From assembly GCA_028868335.1 (NCBI GenBank), contig JAGWUU010000216.1, positions 1 through 5,302 of the forward strand: DNA of 5,302 nt, in the 5' to 3' direction. Position numbers and translations under genes: made by a program. This document shows, piece by piece, positions 1 through 5,302 of this stretch. The stretch is from Sphingomonadales bacterium. Its GTDB lineage: Bacteria; Pseudomonadota; Alphaproteobacteria; Sphingomonadales; Sphingomonadaceae. Within the stretch, counting starts at the first letter, position 1, and each line of letters starts with the position of its first letter. Under the pieces are notes generated by a model that was not told the origin of the DNA, ran no database searches, and was given only the letters and a program-made list of their open reading frames with translations.

Positions 1-2
1 TG

Positions 3-275
3 CCGTTCAACCTGTTCGGCGCAGCGCTGTTCACGCGGATGCTGGCGCAACAATGCGATCTGGAGCCTGGCGAACTTGTATGGACGGGCGGGGACACCCA
101 CCTCTATCTCAATCACGCCGAGCTGGTGGCCGAGCAGCTTGCCCGCGCCCCTTCAGGGATCGCGACGCTGACGATCGGACGGCGCCCGGAAACCGTTTTC
201 GACTACCGGATCGATGACTTTGAAGTGACCGGCTATGCCCCGCAGGCGGCGATCAAGGCCCCCGTTGCTGTATAG
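3..275 (+). CDS. thyA: Thymidylate synthase, C-terminal part (5' end outside window)
   Basis: Thymidylate synthase methylates dUMP to dTMP with 5,10-methylenetetrahydrofolate in the cytoplasm, the committed step of thymidine nucleotide synthesis. The 90 residues visible are the conserved C-terminal end of the ThyA family. They begin with the PFN segment that contacts the nucleotide, continue through an AQQCDLEPGELVWTGGDTHLYLNH-like block, in which the His and Tyr of THLY bind the sugar of dUMP, and include the FDYR and DFE motifs. The chain ends in IKAPVAV, matching the family's typical C-terminus, whose last residues close over the active site. Nothing appears broken. The N-terminal two thirds, including the catalytic Cys, lie left of the window. 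No hairpin with a T-run follows the TAG stop at 273-275, and the -35-like sequences of the next promoter start at once, so transcription may run on into the bkd genes. Confidence 0.96.
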   Translation, partial: PFNLFGAALFTRMLAQQCDLEPGELVWTGGDTHLYLNHAELVAEQLARAPSGIATLTIGRRPETVFDYRIDDFEVTGYAPQAAIKAPVAV

Positions 276-291
276 TTGACTCTGCTTGAGT

Positions 292-319
292 TTGAAATAA
301 TATGTCGCCAGTCTAAAAT
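292..319 (+). promoter_or_regulatory. Sigma70-type promoter candidate for the bkd operon
   Basis: The gap between thyA and the E1 alpha gene is clearly more AT-rich than its surroundings. It contains TTGAAA at 292-297 (5 of 6 matches to TTGACA), a 16-base spacer, and TAAAAT at 314-319 (5 of 6 to TATAAT). Transcription would start near 326, leaving a leader of about 40 bases before the ATG at 367. A second, weaker pair, TTGACT at 276-281 and TAATAT at 298-303 with a 16-base spacer, overlaps it. A ribosome binding site, GGGAG at 354-358, sits 8 bases before the start codon. I see no clear operator palindrome for an Lrp/BkdR-type regulator. The promoter is inferred from consensus matching only. 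Confidence 0.55.
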
Positions 320-366
320 TTGCTTCCAAGGACGCGAAAGGCATCCGCGAAGCGGGAGAGCGCGAT

Positions 367-1671
367 ATGGCCGAGCGGCCCGTCAGGAATGAACAAGCGC
401 GCGGCAACTTGCCGCCCCTGTCGCTGCACGTTCCCGAACCACCGTTCCGGCCGGGCGATCCGGTCGACTATTCCTACCTGACGATCCCGCCCGCGGGCGC
501 GCAGCCGCGTCCGGATGAAGCCTGCCCGGCCTCGGAAACCTGGCCGCTTTGCCAGGACCTGATCCGCGTTCTCGATGACGATCACCGCGCGATCGGTCCA
601 TGGGATCCGAAGCTCGATGCGGAAACGCTGCGCCGGATGCTGCGCACCATGGCGCTGACCCGCGCATTCGATGATCGGATGTACCGTGGCCAGCGGCAGG
701 GCAAGACCAGCTTCTACATGAAGTGCACCGGAGAGGAGGCGACCAGCGTGGCCTCCGCCTTTGCGCTTGCCGATGATGACATGGTGTTCCCCTCCTATCG
801 CCAGCAGGGCATCCTGATCGCGCGCGGCTATCCGCTGACCGAGATGATCAACCAGATCTATTCGAACCGGGCGGACAAGCTGAAGGGGCGCCAGCTTCCG
901 ATCATGTATTCCAGCCGGGAACACAGCTTCTTCACGATCAGCGGCAACCTGGCGACCCAGTATCCGCAGGCGGCGGGCTGGGCCATGGCCAGTGCGATCA
1001 AGGGTGACACCCGCATCGCCGCAAGCTGGATCGGCGAGGGATCAAGCGCCGAGGGCGATACCCATGCCGCCCTGACCTTCGCCACGGTGTTCAATGCCCC
1101 GGTGGTTTTCAACGTGGTCAACAACCAGTGGGCGATCTCCAGCTTCTCGGGCTTTGCCGGGGGCGAGCGGGCGACCTTCGCCGCCAAGGCGGTGGGCTAT
1201 GGCGTGGCGGGTCTGCGGGTTGATGGCAACGACGCGCTGGCGGTCTATGCGGCGATGCGCTGGGCGGCAAACCGGGCCCGGTCCAACATGGGCCCGACCC
1301 TGATCGAGCATTTCACCTATCGCGCCGAGGGCCATTCGACGTCGGATGATCCCAGCCAGTACCGCTCCGCGCAGGAGCGGGCGGAATGGCCGCTGGGCGA
1401 TCCGATCACGCGGCTTGCCCGCCACCTCATAGCGCTTGGCGAATGGACCGAGGACGCGCAGGAGGCGATGGACCGGGAACTGGTCGATCAGGTCAAGGCC
1501 GCGACCAAGGAGGCCGAGAAGAACGGCGTGCTCGGCCATGGCCTGCACCATCCGTTCCACACCATGTTCGAGGACGTGTTTGAGGAACTGCCCTGGCACC
1601 TGCAAGAGCAGGCCGAACAAGCCATTCGCGAGCGCCGGATCAAGTGGCCCACCTGGAAGGAGTACGAGTGA
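367..1671 (+). CDS. bkdA1: Branched-chain 2-oxoacid dehydrogenase E1 component, alpha subunit
   Basis: This is the alpha subunit of the thiamine diphosphate-dependent E1 (alpha2beta2) that decarboxylates 3-methyl-2-oxobutanoate and the related keto acids from Leu and Ile, in the cytoplasm. The 434 residues are close in length and order to Pseudomonas BkdA1 (about 410). An N-terminal LHVPEPPFRPGDPVDYSYL-like segment is typical of the bacterial BkdA1 type rather than of pyruvate dehydrogenase. The E1 fold follows from about residue 90, with RQLPIMYSSRE and FFTISGNLATQ blocks. The ThDP/Mg motif runs from GEG (223-225) to NN (252-253). HSTSDDPS (323-330) is the loop that is phosphorylated in mammalian E1 alpha; bacteria usually lack that kinase control. 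The ATG at 367 is chosen because GGGAG lies 8 bases upstream and the BkdA1-type N-terminus begins just after it. The TGA stop overlaps the ATG of the E1 beta gene by one base (TGATG), which suggests translational coupling. Confidence 0.95.
   Translation: MAERPVRNEQARGNLPPLSLHVPEPPFRPGDPVDYSYLTIPPAGAQPRPDEACPASETWPLCQDLIRVLDDDHRAIGPWDPKLDAETLRRMLRTMALTRAFDDRMYRGQRQGKTSFYMKCTGEEATSVASAFALADDDMVFPSYRQQGILIARGYPLTEMINQIYSNRADKLKGRQLPIMYSSREHSFFTISGNLATQYPQAAGWAMASAIKGDTRIAASWIGEGSSAEGDTHAALTFATVFNAPVVFNVVNNQWAISSFSGFAGGERATFAAKAVGYGVAGLRVDGNDALAVYAAMRWAANRARSNMGPTLIEHFTYRAEGHSTSDDPSQYRSAQERAEWPLGDPITRLARHLIALGEWTEDAQEAMDRELVDQVKAATKEAEKNGVLGHGLHHPFHTMFEDVFEELPWHLQEQAEQAIRERRIKWPTWKEYE
1657..1662 (+). 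promoter_or_regulatory. Ribosome binding site that sets the E1 beta start
   Basis: AAGGAG lies inside the last codons of the E1 alpha gene, 8 bases before the ATG at 1671. It supports that ATG over the in-frame GTG codons at 1644 and 1668. GTG 1644 lies upstream of this site, and GTG 1668 is only 5 bases after it. Starting at 1671 also gives the one-base TGATG overlap. Confidence 0.75.
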
Positions 1672-2726
1672 TGACGCTGGAAGAAGCGCCCCTGTCGCTC
1701 GCCAATGCTCCGTTCAAGCGGCTCAACATGATCGAGGCGATCAACGATGCGCTCGACATCATGATGGAACGCGATCCCAATGTGGTGATCTTCGGCGAGG
1801 ACGTAGGCTATTTCGGCGGTGTGTTCCGCGCCACCGCGGGCCTCCAGAAGAAACATGGCAAGTCGCGGGTGTTCGATACCCCGATCAACGAATGCGGGAT
1901 CATCGGCGCGGCGGTAGGCATGGGGGCCTATGGCCTGCGTCCGGTGCCGGAAATCCAGTTTGCCGACTATATCTATCCGGGGCTTGACCAACTGGTGTCG
2001 GAAGCCGCGCGGCTGCGTTATCGCTCGGCGGGCGAATTCATAGCGCCGATAACCGTGCGCTCGCCGTTTGGCGGCGGGATCTTCGGTGGCCAGACCCACA
2101 GCCAGAGCCCGGAGGCGCTGTTCACCCATGTCGCGGGGATCAAGACCGTGATCCCCAGCACGCCCCACGACGCCAAGGGCCTGTTGATCGCCGCCATTGA
2201 GGACAACGATCCGGTGATCTTCTTCGAACCCAAGCGGATCTACAACGGTCCGTTCAGCGGCTATTACGACAAGCCGGTGGAACCCTGGGCGAAGCACGCC
2301 GACAGCGAGGTGCCCGAGGGTTACTATTCGATCCCGCTGGGCAAGGCGCGCGTGGTGCGCGAGGGCGAAGCGATGACCGTGCTCGCTTACGGCACGATGA
2401 TCCATGTTACCGAGGCGGTGTGCCGCGAAAAGGGCGTCGATGCCGAGATCATCGACCTGCGCACCCTGGTTCCGATCGACATAGAGACTGTGCAGAAGTC
2501 GGTGGAAAAAACCGGCAAGTGCCTGATCGTCCACGAGGCGACCCGGACCTGCGGTTTTGGCGCGGAGCTGTCCGCGCTGGTGCAGGAGCGTTGCTTCTAC
2601 CACCTCGAAGCGCCGATCGAGCGCGTGACGGGCTTCGATACGCCCTATCCGCACAGCCTCGAATGGGCTTATTTCCCCGGACCGGTCCGCATCGGCGAGG
2701 CCGTGGACCGGCTACTCAAGGCATAA
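1671..2726 (+). CDS. bkdA2: Branched-chain 2-oxoacid dehydrogenase E1 component, beta subunit
   Basis: The beta subunit completes the E1 active site and docks E1 to the E2 core. At 351 residues it matches the usual length of bacterial BkdA2. Visible landmarks in order are LNMIEAINDALD at the N-terminus, FGEDVG (41-46), then FDTPINECG, where Glu74 corresponds to the glutamate that activates the aminopyrimidine ring of thiamine diphosphate. A PEIQFADYIYPGLDQ block follows, then the glycine-rich FGGGIFGGQTHSQSPE with His143, and VIPSTPHDAKGLL. The C-terminal transketolase-like domain has VLAYGTMIHV, EIIDLRTLVPID and HEATRTCGFGAEL. The FADYIYP and HSQSPE style is that of BCKDH rather than PDH. 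Translation is probably coupled to the E1 alpha gene. The stop is 4 bases before the E2 start. No defects are seen. Confidence 0.95.
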   Translation: MTLEEAPLSLANAPFKRLNMIEAINDALDIMMERDPNVVIFGEDVGYFGGVFRATAGLQKKHGKSRVFDTPINECGIIGAAVGMGAYGLRPVPEIQFADYIYPGLDQLVSEAARLRYRSAGEFIAPITVRSPFGGGIFGGQTHSQSPEALFTHVAGIKTVIPSTPHDAKGLLIAAIEDNDPVIFFEPKRIYNGPFSGYYDKPVEPWAKHADSEVPEGYYSIPLGKARVVREGEAMTVLAYGTMIHVTEAVCREKGVDAEIIDLRTLVPIDIETVQKSVEKTGKCLIVHEATRTCGFGAELSALVQERCFYHLEAPIERVTGFDTPYPHSLEWAYFPGPVRIGEAVDRLLKA

Positions 2727-2730
2727 CGCG

Positions 2731-4065
2731 ATGGGCAAGTTCACTTTCAATCTCCCCGACATCGGCGAAGGCATCGCCGAAGCGGAAATCGTCGCCTGGC
2801 ACGTCAAGGTTGGCGACCGGGTCGAGGAGGATGACAAGATTGCCGACGTGATGACCGACAAGGCCACCGTCGAGATGGAAAGCCCGGTGTCGGGCGTGGT
2901 GGTTGCCGTGGCCGGTGGCGAGGGCGAGATGATCGCGATCGGATCGCCGCTGGTGGTGATCCAGACCGATGGCGAGGTTGACGGCAACGAAGCGCCGGTC
3001 GCGCCTCCCGTGGCCGAACGGATCGAAGCGGAAACGCCTGATGTCGCAGACGTGGCGAAGGTTGAGGCTGCCGTTGAAAGTCCCGCTCCTCTCGAGGGGA
3101 AGGGGGTAAGCGAAGCCAGCTCCGCCGCCGCGGTTCCCCAATCCCCGCCCCCTTCTCCTGTAGTTGAGAAGGAGAAGGCATCACCGCCCGCCCACCATGC
3201 CAAGGTTCTCGCCAGCCCCGCGGTCCGCGCCCGCGCGAAGGAGTTGGGCATCGATCTCGTCCAGGTCCGCCCCGCGGAAGATGGTCGCCTGCGTCATGCC
3301 GATCTGGACGCCTTCCTTGCCTATAACGGCGCCTTCCGCCCGGCCGGCGGCGCGCGCAGCGATCAGCAGATCAAGGTCATCGGCATGCGCCGCCGCATCG
3401 CCGAGAACATGGCTGCATCGAAGCGTAACATTCCGCATTTCTCCTATGTGGAGGAATGCGACGTCACCGCGCTGGAGGAGCTGCGCGCCCAGCTCAACGC
3501 CGGATACGCGGACCGGCCCAAGCTGACCATGCTGCCGTTGCTGATTGCCGCGATCTGCCGGACATTGCCGGATTTCCCGATGCTCAACGCCCGCTATGAC
3601 GACGAGGCCGGGGTAGTGACGCGCTTCGGCGCCGTCCATCTGGGCATGGCCGCCCAGACCGACGCCGGGTTGATGGTTCCGGTCATCCGCGATGCGCAGG
3701 ACAAGAACTTGTGGCAGCTCGCAAACGAGATTCGCCGCCTTGCGGAAGCGGCGCGAAACGGAACGGCCAAGAGCGCGGAGCTGTCCGGGTCGACCCTGAC
3801 GATCACCTCGCTTGGCCCGCTCGGTGGCGTGGCGACAACGCCGGTTATCAACCGGCCGGAGGTGGCGATCATCGGCCCGAACCGGATCATCGAACGTCCG
3901 ATGTTCGTGCCCGACGGCATGGGCGGAGAGCGGATCGCCAAGCGCAAGCTGATGAACATGTCGATCTCGTGCGATCATCGCGTGGTTGATGGTTGGGACG
4001 CGGCAAGCTTTGTCCAGGCGCTCAGGCGGTTGATCGAAACGCCCGCGCTGCTGCTGGCGGACTAG
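2731..4065 (+). CDS. bkdB: Dihydrolipoyllysine acyltransferase, E2 core of the branched-chain 2-oxoacid dehydrogenase complex
   Basis: E2 takes the branched acyl group from E1 on its lipoyl arm and transfers it to CoA, forming isobutyryl-, isovaleryl- or 2-methylbutyryl-CoA. The order of domains in the 444 residues is standard. A single lipoyl domain (about 4-79) has the acceptor Lys44 in DKATVEME. A flexible Ala/Pro/Glu-rich linker spans about 80-157. The peripheral subunit-binding domain (about 160-196) starts VLASPAVRARAKELGID. The catalytic acyltransferase domain covers about 213-444, with DHRVVDG near the end supplying His416 and Asp420. The ATG at 2731 follows the E1 beta stop by 4 bases, and only a weak CAAGG precedes it, so coupling to upstream translation is likely. 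Two oddities are a palindromic nucleotide segment within the linker (3081-3178) and a subunit-binding domain with PAEDGR where the GTG-containing loop normally lies. Linkage to BkdA1/A2 favours BCKDH E2 over PDH or OGDH E2. Confidence 0.94.
   Translation: MGKFTFNLPDIGEGIAEAEIVAWHVKVGDRVEEDDKIADVMTDKATVEMESPVSGVVVAVAGGEGEMIAIGSPLVVIQTDGEVDGNEAPVAPPVAERIEAETPDVADVAKVEAAVESPAPLEGKGVSEASSAAAVPQSPPPSPVVEKEKASPPAHHAKVLASPAVRARAKELGIDLVQVRPAEDGRLRHADLDAFLAYNGAFRPAGGARSDQQIKVIGMRRRIAENMAASKRNIPHFSYVEECDVTALEELRAQLNAGYADRPKLTMLPLLIAAICRTLPDFPMLNARYDDEAGVVTRFGAVHLGMAAQTDAGLMVPVIRDAQDKNLWQLANEIRRLAEAARNGTAKSAELSGSTLTITSLGPLGGVATTPVINRPEVAIIGPNRIIERPMFVPDGMGGERIAKRKLMNMSISCDHRVVDGWDAASFVQALRRLIETPALLLAD
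3081..3178. repeat. Palindromic repeat-like segment embedded in the E2 linker coding sequence
   Basis: This stretch is built of inverted repeats unlike the rest of the gene. GGGGAAGGGGG (3096-3106) pairs with CCCCCTTCTCC (3148-3158) over 11 positions with one G-T pair, enclosing 41 bases. Each arm also forms its own hairpin. On the left, TCCTC and GAGGGGA pair around CTCGAG (3087-3100). On the right, CCTTCTC (3151-3157) pairs with GAGAAGG (3166-3172) around an 8-base loop. The translation, residues about 118-150 of E2, is a low-complexity Pro/Ser/Ala/Glu/Lys stretch and keeps the frame open. The architecture resembles short intergenic palindromic elements of alphaproteobacteria, and in-frame insertion of such elements is known from Rickettsia (RPE). 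Membership in a repeat family is inferred from shape. A biased but ordinary linker is the alternative. Confidence 0.45.
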
Positions 4066-4076
4066 GAGAAGGCGCG

Positions 4077-4685
4077 ATGGCAAGGGAACCCCGGATCGAC
4101 GCCTATATCGCCGGGGCCGCGCCTTACGCCCAACCGATCCTGACGCACCTTCGCGAACTGGCGCACCGCGCGGTTCCCGGACTGGACGAAGCGATCAAAT
4201 GGGGAATGCCGCATTTCATCTACAAGGGTAAGAACCTGGCCGGAATGGCCGCGTTCAAGGCCCATGCCTCGTTCACGATCCACGGGGATTCGGCCTTTTC
4301 AGGGCTGGCCAAGGATGGCGCCATGGGGCAATTCGGCAAGCTTGCCTCGCTTGCCGATCTGGCGGACGATGCAGAGATTGCCGCCCGCCTGACGGCCGCG
4401 TGCGAGCGGATCGACGCGACGGGCACCGCCGTCCCCCGGAAGGAAAGCGCGGCGCCGCGCCAGACCAAGGCCGAATTGGCGATCCCGCCTGAATTCGCGG
4501 AGGCGCTGAAGGCGAATTCCGCAGCAAATATCACGCTGGAACACTTCGCCCCATCGCACCGCCGCGAATATGTCGAGTGGATCGCCGAGGCCAAGCGTCC
4601 CGAAACCCGCGACAAGCGGATCGCTCAGGCTATCGAGTGGCTTGCCGAAGGGAAGAAGCGCAACTGGAAATACGAGAACTGCTGA
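4077..4685 (+). CDS. DUF1801 and YdeI/OmpD-associated (OmdA-type) domain protein
   Basis: The protein is 202 residues long, cytoplasmic, with no signal peptide or membrane segment visible. The N-terminal part (about 1-115) resembles DUF1801, an iron-chaperone/frataxin-like fold, with an early helix, then PGLDEAIKWGMPHFIYKGKNLAGMAAFKAH-type sequence and a small beta core. The C-terminal part (about 140-200) is the YdeI/OmpD-associated domain, recognised by IPPEFAEAL, FAPSHRREYVEWI (Ser160 to Ile169), AKRPETRDKRI and a closing GKKRNWKYENC. Proteins of this architecture are often annotated as YdeI family or bacteriocin-protection proteins. Their biochemical role is not established, and I infer none here. 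The ATG at 4077 is chosen because AGGAG (4064-4068) overlaps the E2 stop 8 bases upstream and the conserved N-terminus begins there. Upstream in-frame starts would overlap E2 by up to about 70 bases. With an 11-base gap to E2 it is probably the last gene of the operon. Confidence 0.88.
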   Translation: MAREPRIDAYIAGAAPYAQPILTHLRELAHRAVPGLDEAIKWGMPHFIYKGKNLAGMAAFKAHASFTIHGDSAFSGLAKDGAMGQFGKLASLADLADDAEIAARLTAACERIDATGTAVPRKESAAPRQTKAELAIPPEFAEALKANSAANITLEHFAPSHRREYVEWIAEAKRPETRDKRIAQAIEWLAEGKKRNWKYENC

Positions 4686-4713
4686 TCGCTTGGCAGACCC
4701 CCGGCGGGCGGGC

Positions 4714-5175
4714 TTAGCGGACGATGGCGCTGTAGGCGATCTGGCCCGATCCCTGCGCGGCGCGCGCCGACGCTATCCGCCAGCGAACGTGCGTGACGTC
4801 CTCGGGAGTAGCCTCGCGGCTGCCGACGTGAAGATCGCCAAGCCTGCCCCAGGTGCGCCCGCCGTCGATCGACACTTCCTCATCCCCGTCAGCGCTTTCC
4901 TGGTAATAGACCGAGTGGGGCAGGGGATTGGTAACGGTAAAGCCGCCATTGCCGCCCATGCGGGACCAGTTCACGACATAGACCACCCGGTCGCCGCGGC
5001 TGAGGCGGCTCGCCGGTTCCAGCAGGTGCCCCCGCGTCGGCGTGTTACGCTCGACGAAGACGGCGCTGGCGAGCGAGACGGCCGGGCTGGCGAGCGCGGC
5101 GGTAGCGCTCGTGGCAAGGCTGCCGGCAAGGACAAGCAGGCGAAGGATTTGCAATGTATCGGCCCCCGTTGACAT
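4714..5175 (-). CDS. Exported small protein with a DUF11-like domain
   Basis: From the ATG at 5175 the product is 153 residues. A hydrophobic stretch with the order ILRLLVLAGSLATSATAALA looks like a Sec signal peptide with cleavage after an Ala-X-Ala site, so the protein should be periplasmic or secreted. The mature part resembles a single DUF11-type immunoglobulin-like beta domain: LSRGDRVVYVVNWSRMGG, FTVTNPLPHSVYYQES, VSIDGGRTWGRLGDL and a late VTHVRWRIA followed by a glycine turn and an IAYSAIV strand. No catalytic residues are recognised. DUF11 proteins are often surface or envelope associated, but no function can be assigned. The start is uncertain: ATG 5175 has no good ribosome binding site. 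A TTG at 5154, 8 bases after GGGGG, would give a more compact signal peptide beginning MQILRLL. The frame also stays open upstream to the window edge, so extension cannot be formally excluded. The gene converges on the YdeI-like gene with a 28-base gap. Confidence 0.72.
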   Translation of the reverse strand: MSTGADTLQILRLLVLAGSLATSATAALASPAVSLASAVFVERNTPTRGHLLEPASRLSRGDRVVYVVNWSRMGGNGGFTVTNPLPHSVYYQESADGDEEVSIDGGRTWGRLGDLHVGSREATPEDVTHVRWRIASARAAQGSGQIAYSAIVR

Positions 5176-5197
5176 CCGCGTTGCGGACGATGCGGAT
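5174..5197 (-). repeat. Overlapping inverted repeats at the start codon of the DUF11-like gene
   Basis: Two mutually exclusive hairpins can form around the candidate ATG at 5175. One pairs TCCGC (5175-5179) with GCGGA (5183-5187) around a 3-base loop. The other pairs ATCCGC (5174-5179) with GCGGAT (5192-5197) around 12 bases. In the transcript both would include bases of the start codon. The stems are short (5 and 6 base pairs), so they may be chance. Confidence 0.3.
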
Positions 5198-5224
5198 TCC
5201 CTTTTCCGGGGTACCGGCAAAGAT

Positions 5225-5232
5225 ATGGTTAA
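5225..5232 (-). promoter_or_regulatory. CtrA-type half-site (TTAACCAT) upstream of the DUF11-like gene
   Basis: Read on the minus strand, TTAACCAT is the 8-base half-site described for the cell-cycle regulator CtrA in alphaproteobacteria. It lies about 50 bases before the ATG at 5175, a position compatible with promoter control. The second half is weak: seven bases after TTAA comes TTTG rather than TTAA, so only 6 of the 8 bases of the full TTAA-N7-TTAA site match. An 8-base motif occurs by chance fairly often in a genome, so this is suggestive only. I see no convincing -10 element next to it, and nothing else identifiable in the remaining upstream sequence to 5302. Confidence 0.3.
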
Positions 5233-5302
5233 CGCCGTGTTTGCGGCATTTCGCGCGGGTGTTTGAACGGCAACTTCCGCCGTGTCGCCGGGTAGCCGAA
5301 AT

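Noticed and set aside
1644..1670. Longer E1 beta start at GTG 1644, or GTG at 1668
   Set aside because: ATG 1671 has AAGGAG 8 bases upstream and a one-base TGATG overlap. The earlier GTG would start before that ribosome binding site and adds residues that just re-read the end of the E1 alpha gene.
1488..2654. A 388-codon open frame on the minus strand opposite the E1 beta gene and the 3' end of the E1 alpha gene
   Set aside because: It lies opposite two clear conserved genes, its Arg/His/Ala-rich translation shows no recognisable domain, and long antisense frames are expected opposite GC-rich codons.
2764..2778. Small inverted repeat GGCGA/TCGCC at the start of the E2 gene
   Set aside because: It arises from codons of the conserved lipoyl-domain sequence IGEGIAE, so no separate function is needed to explain it.
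3181..4083. A 300-codon open frame on the minus strand opposite the E2 catalytic domain
   Set aside because: Same reason: it is a shadow of GC-rich codon usage in bkdB, with no domain or ribosome binding site supporting it.
4686..4713. Possible bidirectional terminator between the convergent genes
   Set aside because: The CCCCC/GGCGGGCGGG run can form only a bulged stem of about 5 pairs with no T-run on either strand, too weak to call.
4570..5172. A 200-codon + strand open frame running past the end of the YdeI-like gene
   Set aside because: It overlaps the conserved YdeI C-terminus in another frame and lies opposite the DUF11-like gene, whose signal peptide and domain pattern are much more convincing.

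Overview
The window looks like ordinary chromosome from a GC-rich alphaproteobacterium, most likely a sphingomonad (Novosphingobium, Sphingomonas or Erythrobacter type). This rests on the GC-rich third codon positions, the style of the branched-chain keto acid dehydrogenase proteins, a DUF1801/YdeI-like protein, a DUF11-like secreted protein and a TTAACCAT box of the CtrA half-site type. The genus is an inference from remembered family resemblance, not from a database search.

Layout, left to right. Positions 3-275 (+) hold the C-terminal third of thymidylate synthase (thyA), cut by the window edge. A short AT-rich gap (276-366) carries a good sigma70-like promoter. It is followed by a tight cluster on the + strand. 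The E1 alpha (367-1671), E1 beta (1671-2726) and E2 (2731-4065) subunits of the branched-chain 2-oxoacid dehydrogenase complex come first, then a 202-residue DUF1801/YdeI-like protein (4077-4685). The junctions are a 1-base stop/start overlap, a 4-base gap and an 11-base gap, so the four genes are very probably one operon. A convergent gene (4714 to about 5175, minus strand) encodes a small exported protein with a DUF11-like beta-sandwich. Its upstream region (5176-5302) carries a CtrA-type half-site and overlapping inverted repeats near the start codon.

How the genes work together. E1 alpha and E1 beta form the thiamine diphosphate-dependent decarboxylase. It acts on the 2-oxoacids derived from valine, leucine and isoleucine and passes the acyl group to the lipoyl lysine of E2, which transfers it to CoA. 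The E3 (dihydrolipoamide dehydrogenase) needed to reoxidise the lipoyl group is not in the window: the place where Pseudomonas has lpdV is taken by the DUF1801/YdeI-like gene. E3 must come from elsewhere in the genome.

I found no undescribed system. The best leads are a palindromic, repeat-like segment inside the E2 linker coding sequence, an atypical loop in the E2 subunit-binding domain, the DUF1801/YdeI-like gene in the lpdV slot, and the start region of the minus-strand gene.
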